This document shows, one piece after another, positions 21,544 to 34,300 of a stretch of DNA of 64,000 nt. This stretch comes from Mytilus trossulus. Lineage: Eukaryota; Mollusca; Bivalvia; Mytilida; Mytilidae. A program made the translations under genes and the position numbers. Location of the stretch: assembly GCF_036588685.1 (NCBI RefSeq), contig NC_086375.1, forward strand, positions 37,346,566-37,410,565, given 5' to 3'. The notes below the pieces were generated by a model, which was given only the letters and a program-made list of their open reading frames with translations, ran no database searches and had not been told where the DNA came from. Each line of letters begins with the position of its first letter. Within the stretch, counting starts at the first letter, position 1.

Positions 21544-22323
21544 ATGGATGAGGAACTTAAATGTCCTGAGTGTAGAAAATTTTATTCAAAGCCCGTCTTT
21601 TTCCCATGTTCTCACTCTGTTTGTTTAGAGTGTGCTGGAAATATGCAGGAGTCTTCACAGGAATTTATGTCTCAATTTGAGGATAGTAATTCTTTGTTAC
21701 AAATTTTAGGGGATACAGATCTTCTTAAGGATTATGATAAATTAAGTTTAGTTAGTGAAACTGACAGTGGAGTTGTATGTAACAGTAGACCAAGTAGCTA
21801 CATTGGAAGTGGAAATATTTTACCTTCAGTACAGGGAAGTTCTTATATTGTGAAGTGTCCCGTCTGTAAAAAACCTGTATTTTTAGATGAAAGTGGATAT
21901 AAATCTCTACCTAAAAATACTATTCTTGAGGCTATTGTGGAAAAATATTGCAATGAATGTAAACAATTACAAAATCATACAAGTAAATGTCAAATGTGTG
22001 ATCAAACTGATAATTCTGAAGCGAAAGATGCATGTAGTATGTGTGAACAATGTGAAATATTTTATTGTGATACTTGTAAAGATGTTTGCCACCCTTCGAG
22101 GGGACCTTTGGCAAAACATAATATGGTGGGACCAATTCAAGGGAGAGCTATATTACGGGCCAAAAATAAAGCTAGTGAGGCAAAATGTATAGAACATGAA
22201 GAAGAACATCTAAGCATGTATTGCTTATTTTGTAAACTGCCTGTTTGTTATGTCTGTCGACAAGAGGGACGTCATGTTGATCATGATGTCCAGGCCCTTG
22301 GGGTTATGTCAAAAACTCACAAG
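21544..22323 (+). CDS. TRIM9: TRIM9 exon 1 (RING, B-box 1, B-box 2)
   Basis: 260 codons, start context GCGATTATGG, donor CACAAG|GTAAGA, phase 0. All eight RING ligands and both full B-box ligand sets are present. The loop between RING halves carries [10 protein letters not shown], matching the conserved acidic serine motif of the family. Confidence 0.96.
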
Positions 22324-25300
22324 GTAAGAGAAACATAAGTAAAAACATCCTTTATATCATGTAAACTACACATTAACAGGACATTAATGTCAAGATACAA
22401 GTATCCAGCATGTGTTTCTTGTTTGTAAATTATAAAATAACTTTATTTTTGAAGTGATACACAGATTTTTTTACTGTTTTGATAAACAATTTATAAATTT
22501 ATTGTTTGACATAAATCATTGTAAAATTTAAGGAAGTATTATTTACGAAGGAATTCAGCCAACTTCCCATGGTTTTAATTCATGACAAAAACACAATGAA
22601 TTTAGAAAATAATTGGTATGATATATGGTACATATATTGTCATGATTGTAGATTTAAAATTAAACCAATTAAAAGACAATATTTTTTTTTAACAAAAATA
22701 AAGGGTTATGATACACTGTATATATAGACATGTATATTTAAACATGACTATGGCATTTGGTATTTAACAATAGATTACACAGTTACTTTAAAAAACACAA
22801 AGAAATTTCAAGTTTAAATTATATTTCTATTTGGACAAAATATTTAATAAAGCCACAACAATTCTTTGTAGATATACATGTATAAGCCTAAAAATTATAT
22901 AAATGTTTAAAATTGTTAAAAGACTCAAACAGAATACACTGCAATGAATACAGGAATTTATGTAATTCTAAATCAATAAATTCTTCATAATATTATTCAT
23001 TGATGTCAAATCTATTTCATACATGCAAAATCGTTTATGAATTAAGTGTTAATTTGTTATTTGCTATGAAACAGCATGAGTTGTGAATTCTGACACAAGT
23101 ATCTGTTAATTTAAAATAAGCAAACTGTCAACATACACAGTAGGCATCATGTGATCCTAATTAAGCTTACTTTGTGATAATGCTGACGATAATTAAGATA
23201 AATATTTTCATCTCTTTATATATAATATATGCACAATAAATTCTATTAAAACAAAAGCTTTCCCTATTAACATTACATTACGAGGAAATAGCTTTTTGTC
23301 TATTATGTTGGACTGATGGTAATTAAGATGAAGCTGGTTCATTTGTAGGTGTCTTTGAGAATAAACAGGATTTTACTGCTATTAACAGCATTTCTGACGA
23401 TAAAATTTTAATTTCCAACGTTTTATAACATCTATTAAAGAAGGGAAAAGTAAAACTGAAATTGGATTTAATTTGTTTTCTTGTGTGGGAAAATTTATCC
23501 TATTTCTTCAGTTTAAAGAATACTTATTCATGAAGGGCAATTTGAAAAGAAATTCAATTCATAAAGAAAAGAATAAAATGAAGATTATCGTAAAACCACA
23601 TTAGAAATTCCTTTATCACGTTTTCTGTCATGATCCATTGGATGGGTTTGAAAAATATCTGACCAGCAGTGACCATTATCAGTATTATCATCTGATAAAT
23701 AACATCCATTATTCAACATGCATATTGACATGTCACATTACAATGTATATCCATATCTTGCAAATATGCAAATTATTTAAATTTGACGAATTAATTTGTA
23801 ATTTGATACTATGATAACTAGTGAAGCGGGGATTAAATTCCCAGTAGATGATGACCATAACAACAAAGAAAGAAATTGAACTATCAAAATGAATAAATGA
23901 TGGGCTTCAGCAAACTTTCTCACATCTATTAATCTACATGTATGACAAAAGACGAACACTAGCCAATGTAACGATAACGATAACGTCAATTTTCTCACAA
24001 ATATTAATCTGTGACAAAAGATGTACACCAGCCGATGCAAGGATAATGTCATTTACAATCACTGGCGACTGAGGTCTCGTCAATTTTTAGATGTTTAATC
24101 AAAATCGATTCTCACATGGTTTTGGGTTTTGAATGTTCAAACAAGTTTAGTGTAATACTTAAGGATGTGTACACAATGAGTCATTGTTTATAGTAGCTTA
24201 AAATTGCATTTAAATTTGTAAATAGAAAATCAGGAATCAATGAGCAGTCATAATCACATATGAATTTTTTATAAGTTATTAGCTGGTGACACATTGTTTC
24301 ATTTGATATTTGATATTTTGAGGTTAAGTGGATCATCTCTGCACAGTGTTATCTGTTAATAGCGGTGGTAGCTCTTTAATGCAGTTAGCTTCTGCATCAA
24401 CACCTTTTGCAGTGATGATTAATGAGATTACGGATATTTTATTAGATTTCTTGTCTTTGAATCTCTGCATAGCTTTTTAAGTCTCTAATTTCTTGGATTA
24501 AAGTTTAATAATTAATGCAAAGTTCTGTATAGTCATGAATGTTAGTTATTGTTATTTGAACTTTGAAAGTTATATTTTTTTTAAAAGATTAGGAATTATA
24601 CATTGTATAACAGTAATATGGGATTGACTTTTGTTTTGTTTAAATACTTTTTTTTAAGGATAACAGTTTATGAAATGTGTATTTATATACATGTGTATAG
24701 TGTTCAGATTTTTGTTAAAATACAATTAAACTGATTTAAAAGATATGAAAAAAGATGATTGACAAAATTTATGACATGGTTTTTAACCGTTATTGTTAAA
24801 TTGAAAAAAGACAGGTACATTTTGTAAGGTAAAAACACCTGTGCACTTAACCAGCTCACCTGAGAAAACCTCCAATGTCAAAGAACAGGAAATACCCTCT
24901 TTGTAAAGATATTACTTTACCCAAAACAAATTTAATAAACCTTGGATAAAAGTGGAAATAGAATGTAAATCTTCTGACAACTAATTTTGGTTTGATATTA
25001 TGATCTCAGTACCTCAAGTACAGCTATCTTAAATCAAAATCTTATCAGAATTTAATTTCTTGAACAAATATTAATTTCCCAAACTTATATAATATAAATT
25101 TAGTTAAGATGATAACGTGGTGTTTATAATAATTTAAAAATGTGTAACACATTGTTATACTGTAGGCAATTACTTGTTATCTTTTAATTTGCTAAAATGA
25201 AAAGTGCTGCACTTACATTATCTTTTATAAAGTGTTACATTGTAGATAAAAATGTGCATGGCAGGCAATTTTCAAACTACTACGTAAATTTGAGGTGTCC

Positions 25301-28300
25301 TTGGGAAGATTTAATCCATCTGGGGAATATACTTTGCCTTGTTGCAGTTTAGGCACCTATCATCTTTTGGTTTGTGTTGAAAGCCTCACGCTTACTTCAA
25401 GATGGAGAACAGCAATAAGAGGGAAAAGGACAAATTGTTTCTTCTAGGTGAAAAAAAACCAGCAATATAAGACATTATAAGCTCTGTTCCTTGATGATGA
25501 GTCTTGGCCATAGACACTTCTTTATTAGGACTTATCAAAGTTACTTCAAATTTACAATTTGTGAAAGGCTGTGAATCATCTTTGGTCTCAAAAAAGGGTC
25601 AAGGTCACTTTGTCAGACTATTTGGTGTAGCAATTTCATAATTTATTACATATATTACACTGTATGTATGTTAATGGTCAGTTTTGGGAGGTCAACAAAC
25701 TATATTTAGAATGTACAATGTAGAGTTGTTTTAAGGTCCTGTGTTGTTTAATTCCATTCACCCTTTTTCATCAGTATATATTCTCTAGATTTTGTATGGA
25801 AAAGGCGCGTGGTATACTTCTATTTTCTTGTCTATCAAATTGACTTATTTGTAATCATGTACATTGATATGAAACAGCTATTTCCCCTAACATAGCTTGA
25901 CATTCTTCTTTACAACTAACATGACTAATTGGCGACTGCTATATATCTGATGTAAATGTAATACCTTAAGCTTAACAAAGGACTATTTTAGTTAAAAGTG
26001 ACTTTAAACTCCTGGTTACGCCTTCTGTAACTTAACTCTCTTTTACACCTACAACATGTACAATGTAAAATTAAAAACTCATTCCAATCATTAGAAAAAC
26101 CCGTTTGTCACTGATTTTCTTTTGTATACAAACATTTTGTATGGGATTTTAGCTTCTGTAATATTTATTAACATTACGATTGCATTACATTTTCTTTCAG
26201 TTCTTTTATCTAGTTAACTTTACTTTGAATTTTAAAGAGAAAAAGGAAAGAGGTTAATTTGAACTCTTTTAAGCGGTTTTGGTCTATGTGAAAGTTTAAA
26301 TTTTGCAAAGAAAATTTACGAAATAATCAAATGTGTTAACATATGGTTAAGGTTACATTGAGTACATGTATAATATATCAGTTAGAAACTTAGAAATGAA
26401 AGTTTTTTCATGTCATCCAGGTTTTCAATTCTATGTACAAAGATGTAAAGTTGTTTTTTCGTGTCATTTAAGGTTTTTAATTCAGTACTTATAAAAGTTG
26501 TTGATCTACATGTAAGTGCTGTTTACACTAGATAGTGTTTTGTCCACAATCTTGAAACAAAATCTTGATATCAATGCATTGGATTATGTTTAAATTTCTT
26601 CAAAAGATTTCTTGATGTTGTACATGTATAACATGAGTTTGTCACAATCTTTCCACACTGAATACATATATATATAAGTGTATAAAATGTACATGTATAC
26701 GTAGCATCTCTCAATTTTTAGGTGTACTTTGTGCTTGCACTCTTAGAGTTGAAGTCTGAATTTGAAACAGGAATTCCTTTGTCGTTTCTCTCACCAAAAG
26801 CAACATACATATTTTGAATCTTGCTGCTAAATGCAAAATTATGAAATTAAACATGTAAATAATCTTTAATTTATCCTCAATTAAAAATAGTGTTATAGTT
26901 AGTTCTAAGCAGTCTAACCACATACCAATATACTCGTAGAAGCAACCAGTTACCTTCACCTTCATTTAGTACATGTACACTTAATTTCATTTTAAGACAA
27001 ATAATACTTTAAGAACAGAAGTAAAGAAAATAGGAATTCACATTCTAACTCAAATAATTCAAGCCCTTTCTGTGTCATATTTTCTCCAACACGAGGAGTT
27101 TCGAAGATCAGCGGAATATAACGACTGAATTATTGGGGTAACAGGGGCGGATGCAGGAATTTTCGAAAGGAGGGGTGCTAACCCAGGGCAAAGGGGGGGT
27201 GCAAAACATATGTCCCGATACAAATGCATTGATCGGCAAAAATAAAGGGGGTGGGTGCGCACCCCCAGAACCCCCCCTCTGGATCCGCCACTGGGTAACA
27301 TCACATTCATGCTTATAGAAGTACTGGTGGTCAATAATCCGAACAGGAAGTGGATTAATGTCTCTCTAGTTACAATACATTATTTTCTTTGTCTAGTTCT
27401 AGGCAGTATAATATCATGTATATATATTGTTTTGTTAGACATAAAAGTTCGTTACATAATAACAATACTAGAGGATGTGTTAGTCCAGACGAGTTATAAT
27501 GAAATCTCTGTCAGATCTTAATATAATTGTCAATGATGTTCAATGTATATAGTCTCAATAATTATTTGCCATTTCTGGTATATTTGAAGCAGTCATACAA
27601 TTCAGCTGACGATAAATTTCTTATGGTAATAATGTTTATAACATAATTGTTTTTTGGATTTTCCAGTTTAGATTGGTGTCTCTTGATGTGATTACTTTTG
27701 ATTTTATTCTGTTATCAAAGTCATTTTCTGATTTACTTTTTTGACAGAAAATCCTTTATGATATAAAGTGTCTCCTATCTTCATGATCTTAGGGTGAACA
27801 TTTAGTTTATGTTATTGCTTGGATCTTTTAAAGTGCAGAATCATAACATAAAAATGGCTTTACCATTTGACATATATACATTTGTATTTCATGTATTTGA
27901 AATAATAATTTATACTTTTAATTTATGATGTTTTCCGAAGTTTTCGCAAAAACTTACATAATTTCTGAAACAGCGCAATGTTAAACATTTAAAAACACCA
28001 AAAAAAGTTGCTAATATTTTATTTTTTTAAATCTTATTTTTTCTATTCTTTTTTGCTTTCACTAGGTTTATTAATCAAACCCATGTAGGTAAATGATACT
28101 GGCCATGGTAATAATTAATTATCATTTACAATGTATATTTCTATGATGAGTTTGACTGACAAGTGTTTTGGTGATGTAAATTGCAAGGTGTTGAGGGAAT
28201 TTCTAGATTTACAATATCATCTAAAATAGCCAATAATTACTTATCAAGATGGACAGCTGGTCAGCTGTATAATGTAGGTGTAGGAAAATATATCAATATG

Positions 28301-31300
28301 TATTTGATTGCCCCTGATTTTTTTTGTCTTGCATCTCTATATATTAGTTACAATCCATCAATTGTAACTTTGTAAGTCTTCTGTTAAAATTTGAATAAGA
28401 CAATAAGTTATACATGTACATGTATAAGAATATTTCAAACTTCTAAATATCATATTCTTAATATTTAAGGCCACCTTTTTATATAGTATTGACTATTCTA
28501 AGAAATCTATTGATTTTTTCCTCTTAGAACAGTATTTTTGTTTTTTTCACCAAATTTTTCATCATTTTCTCTGTTGTTTTTTTGTGTTTTTTTTTAAAAC
28601 AGCACATGAGCTCGATTTCAAACTGTATTTTTATACAAATCAATGAACCTTTCATTTTGTAAACTATTACCTAAAGCTGTTATTATCATTTAGAATAAAT
28701 TGTAGTGTGTTTGAAGTACATTCATTATTGAATCGGTTGGTTATTGAAATTAGCAATATGTCTCTATATTGTCAACAATTTATATGTCTATCCCCTAGTG
28801 AATTTTAACTATACAATCACTCAAAGCTTTTCTAATATTCCCATAAAGCTATCTGGATATGAGTGCCATGAATAGAAAATTTAGACAACAGAGAATACCA
28901 AGTAGTGTCAAAGCATACTTATGATTGTTACTTATGTCTATAGGGTAATGTCATGGACTGTTCCTCAATTACTGTCTTGTCAATTGTCAGATATACATAG
29001 AAAATATTTGTATAGTCGATTTATCTACAAGACGAGATATGAAAGGCAACTTTTTGCTGAAGTATTTAATTAACGGTTTGGCTTTACTCATTTTACAGAA
29101 ATCTGAGAAATATTTAAATTGGAAAAAAATCTGTACAGTAATTTAATTTTACAAATGTAAAGTGATGCACTATTGAATTCAAATTGCACATTAAACATGT
29201 ATGCACCATTAAAAGGTGTCATGTTTGAAAGCAAAGTCAAGCTCAAGGATGAGCATCAATCTTGAACTCTATAATGAGAATTGAATGGGAAACATAAATA
29301 CTTAACATGTTTAATGCAATAGAAGTATTAAATTATGTAAGAGATGCTTTAAAATAACACTTTGTACTTTAAAATTTGAATTAATCGCTTTGTATACATG
29401 TTATGAACTATGAAGAATCTGCAAGTGTGATTAGAGCTGAGATTTTAGACATTGCAATCTGAAATATGTTTTAAAATACAATGTAGTAAGGGAATCAATA
29501 AAAAATAATTAAGGACCTTGAATACCCATAAGGGTCTCTCAAGGTCGGTAATAATAAGAAAAAAAATATTTAGTAACGCAAGGCCAGGTCTGAGCTTTTC
29601 AGGTTAGGGTAAAGATTGATGCCAAGCCAGCTGCATTTGATGCACCTGTCCTCAGTTGTTCAGTGGTTGTAGTTTGTTGGTGTGATTCTGTTTTTTCTTT
29701 TTTCTTTTGGTTTTCCTGTTGGAATTGTTTTGACTAGTTATTTTTGGGCCCAGTATAGCTTGCTGTTCAGTATGAGCAAAGGCTCTATGTTGATGGCCAT
29801 ACTTTGACCTATACATGTTATTGTTTACTTTTTTTTTTACATTGTGACTTTCATGGAGAGTAGAAATGTCTCATTGGCACTCATACCACATCTTCTTATA
29901 ATTTTATTAACCGTTGTGAACCTTTCCTTTAGTAGCTTTCTTGTATGTAGCAACACTCTTTAAAGATAATCCTGGAAACTTACAAGATGTGTTATATCTA
30001 ATTAAAATCTCCTACATATATCCTAGTGAAATGACCTCAGTTTCTCCAATCTCATACTATGCTGAAGCAGTGTTACTCCAGACAAATTGTTATAAAATTT
30101 CCATCAGACGATAATATAATTGACAATGTTTTATAGCCTCAGTGATTATTAACCATCGCTGGTATATTGTAGAAGACTTATATTTCCGGAGGAAATAAAT
30201 TTCTTATGGTAATGTGTCTATTACATCTTTGGATTTCCAATACGATTCAGCACTTGCAGGCTTTCCTATACATTTAATTATTAGGTATCACTATGATAAT
30301 AGTAAATTTCTTCCTCATCAAACTATAATTTTTACGAAGCAGACTTGACGAACTTTTGGCATGATAAGAATAAGAACACAAGGGACTTACAACCAAAAGT
30401 TTAAACCATGCATGTGTGAATCACTTTTCTTTGAAATTTCAATTTGAATGTTGCATTGTTAGACATTGTAAATAATAGTTATTGTAAGTCTGTAATAACA
30501 CTATCACAATGTACTTACTTCCAGATTCACAAAGTTGGGAATGAATTAATATTGTCATTGATAATAGACTGACGAAACACCTTCATCTATTTGGATACTA
30601 GTATTTTTTGTTTTTAGGTTCTGGTCTTTGTTTCAGGCCAATGAACAAAATGGGTTGTAATATAAAACCAGGCCAAAAGAATTATTCCCCTTTTATTTTA
30701 TTATAAATGATTTTCGTTCATTTAATTGTAATGATATGAGATTTGGAATAAGAAAAGTCTGCCATATAACAGCAAAGCATATTTAAGCTTGATTCACAAA
30801 GGATTGCTTTTGTAACTTTTCTATAAAGTGCATGAAAGTCAGATCTTTTCCCTGTCATAGCTAGCTACTAGGTAATTAATCATTGGTCATTTCTGAGATG
30901 TGTATTGACTGACCAGTGTTTGTTTGATGTAAATTACAAGGTGTTGAGGGAATTGTCTGATTTCCAACATCATGGCGCCAACATAGAAATTGATTACAAC
31001 AAGTAATTCCCTTTGGATGTCCTTATCTATATAAGCAGCTGGTTAAATATATACTTATACTTATCAATGCTTATACTCAAAATATCTTGCAATATTTTTA
31101 TTGCTGAACTATGAGTAAAAGATGATATTTTAGAGACTTTTAAACTCTTGGGGCCATTGTATACATGTTATGATAAAAGCCTTAAAAAGGAACCTAGTTT
31201 TTTGGTGTATAAAATTACTAGGTTAAGTACGTTTGGACACAAATATGGTTTCGGAAAGCTAGATGAATGTATCAATATTCTCTAAAGAGTAGTATCTAAC

Positions 31301-34300
31301 TGGCAAAAAAAATATGTTTGTTCAATTAACCCTACATTAATGTTCTTGTAAAAGACTTTACAACATTTCAGTTCAGCATGTGTGAGATAACCATTAATCT
31401 TAACTGTCATTCATGGAAGCTTTAGTTACTGAAAGTAAACATACATTTGAAGAGTATGTAACAACTAAGAATTAGATTTGGCTTAAGATGTAATGACACC
31501 CAAGAAATCTTACAAAAGAATTAAAATTGATTGATTGATTGTTGCTTGTTTAATGTCAAAGGATTTTAGACATCACTGTTAAACATTAAAATACTTCAAC
31601 GTTTCGTAAGAAACCTTATAACTTCTCTGCATAGTACTTCAATTGTAGGCATGAATACCAAACATAGAACTGAAACCTTACATACCGCTAATAGTTTTGT
31701 CTTACAATACTTCTTTTTACCAAATAGGTATTGATTTGTATCTAATACATACACATTGTAAACTTGACAGAATGAATGCCTCAAAGCAATTCTTTTCCAT
31801 TAAGTAATTTAATATAAGATAATAGAAAAAACTGTAAATAAGAAAAGTCTATCAAGGGGTGGTGATGAGCATACATATTGCTTTTTATGTTGACAATATA
31901 TTGCTGTATTGTCAATTCTCTAGTAATTATTTCCCCAACTAAGTTTATTTTGCACATTCATTTTGAATATGAATAACAGAAGACATGGCATAGTTGACTC
32001 TGTGGTATGGGCTTTGGTCATTGTTGAAGCTGTACTGTGATCTGCAGTTGTTAATTTCTGTGTCATTTGGTTTCTTATGGAAAGTTGGCTCATATAATGG
32101 CAATTAACCATGTCTTTTAGGGGGTAAAATTGGTGGGTTTTTTTCTCCAATAATACAATGCATATTTTGGCAGAGCATTAGTTGAAAACACACATTTTCT
32201 TAGACATTGAACAATAAAGATGAATGATATATGGCAAACCATTCTCATGGGGTTTAGTTAAAGATATATCTAAGGATAAAAGTTTAATTGGCCATTTCAA
32301 AATCAAACTTTATTGTTTGTACTTCAAAAAGACATACATCACATCAGTGGTTCATCTTCCATTGTTTAGAATGATTTTAACCAATCACATTGTTTGTGTG
32401 TACACCTGGCAAACATTAACCCGAATTGTTAAAATTTTTGCAGCTTGCATCAGGTGATTTAACCTTAGTTTTACCAAAATTCCTCTTGACCAATGTTGGA
32501 TTTAAAATTGACTATTTTTTTGACAGCTTGTGATACATGTACATGTACTATCGATAGTGTTGACCAGTGTTTATGGGAATTGACTACATGCAAGACAATA
32601 AGGTTGCTGTTATATTTGATAATATCTGGAGCTATTTCTTATGGAATATATTATTTTTAGTTGAGTTAAAGAAATTCAATGACTTTACTTGCTAGCTAGC
32701 AGCAATTTTAAAAAATCTTTGAGAAAAATATATCAAAATTTATATTGAAATAATTGTGAGGGATATTTTTCTCTTGATTTTTTGAATGAATGGCCTAGAC
32801 AGTGTAAGTAGTATTGTATATAGTAAGGTTTTAAAATGTAATTCACAAAAAGCTTTAACCTGCCATAATACCTCAGACGTATAAAAAGCCTCCTTAAATG
32901 TATATTTAGACTCAAATAAAATAAACACAAAATATTTTGAAATTGTAACTATTAAATGATTAATGGGAGGAGAAATCTAGCCCATATAGGTTGTTTTAAA
33001 TACAAGTACCATATACATGTAGCATGAAGTAAAGTATTACATTGTTTCACTGTAAATTTTTATTTTATTTTTCAGACAGAACTGTCCCATGGATTACAGT
33101 CATTATCAGAGAAAGCCAAAGCTGGGACAGAATTTATACAAAGATTAAAAGGAATGTCAGAAAAAGTCCACGTAAGTAAAATTTCCATGGAAAGATTTTT
33201 AAAGCTTATATTATTTGTCGCTAACTGCATTAGCCTGACAGCAGCTTTGGGAGACTGAAGACATTATTTTTGAAGATTATACCACAGTGTAATTAGATAT
33301 TGTTACTTTGACAAAACAGAAACATTAATATAATGCTGAGTACATGATGTCTCTGATTTAGACATGTTTAGATTCTCAGGGGAGTTCATCCTTTTATTGT
33401 AGACAACAGATATAAGAGCGGCTGAAAATGCTTACTAGGCACATTTGCACTTATATATTTGTCAGTTAAGTTATTGTAATTTTTACAAATTTAAGAAAAT
33501 TCCACCACATGTTTTTGTCCCAGACAATGGGAAATGACACAACTTAAAGGCATTTGATGAACATATTCACATTTTTCAAAGATGTTTGTGCAATGTAGCA
33601 TATTTATCTTATTATACATATGTATCTCTCTAGGACATTGCATGTTTTGACATGGATAAAAGTGGGCGTGTTTGACTGTGATTCAATATTTTATGAGCTT
33701 TTTGAATGTCATAAAACACAAGAAAAATAATGGTGACTCTAGCAAACTCTTAAATGCATGCAAATGTTATGCACTTAACAAAGAATTGTCTCAGAGATTC
33801 AGATTTATGATGCTCAGCTGCAATTAGAGTGTCATGCTACTGGGTCTACAAATAATGAATTTGTGTCTCCCACACACGGTCTTCTTCATTTGCAAGGATT
33901 ATCTTATTTGATTAGCATGAAAATCTGAAAACCCTTCAAAGAAAGACCTTTTGAATCTTTTAGGTTTGAAGAAAAAATAACTTTGTAATGAAAAATAATT
34001 GCGTTGTCCAAGAAATCGTTTTTCCCTTGTAAGCTAGGGTATTTTTGGTTGTTCAATAATGAAGAAAGAAAACGTCTTGGAATTCCATAATCTGTTAATC
34101 TGTAAAAATATAGGTGATGATAGGACAAATTTAAAGATCAGATCAAACAATAATCAGAAGAATAAAATACGGAACAATGCAAAACATGTTCATTAGCTAG
34201 ATAATGCCACTTTATGAAAGTTTTCAGTTTGAGTAGGGGCATTCATGTTCTCAGACACAGTCTTATTCTTTTCGGACATTTTGTCAAGAAATTTTGAGGG

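Noticed and set aside
27059..27521. Overlapping frames on both strands near 27.2 kb
   Set aside because: They cross the 152-bp MITE; the Pro/Gly-rich segments are translations of its GGGGGG/CCCCCC runs.
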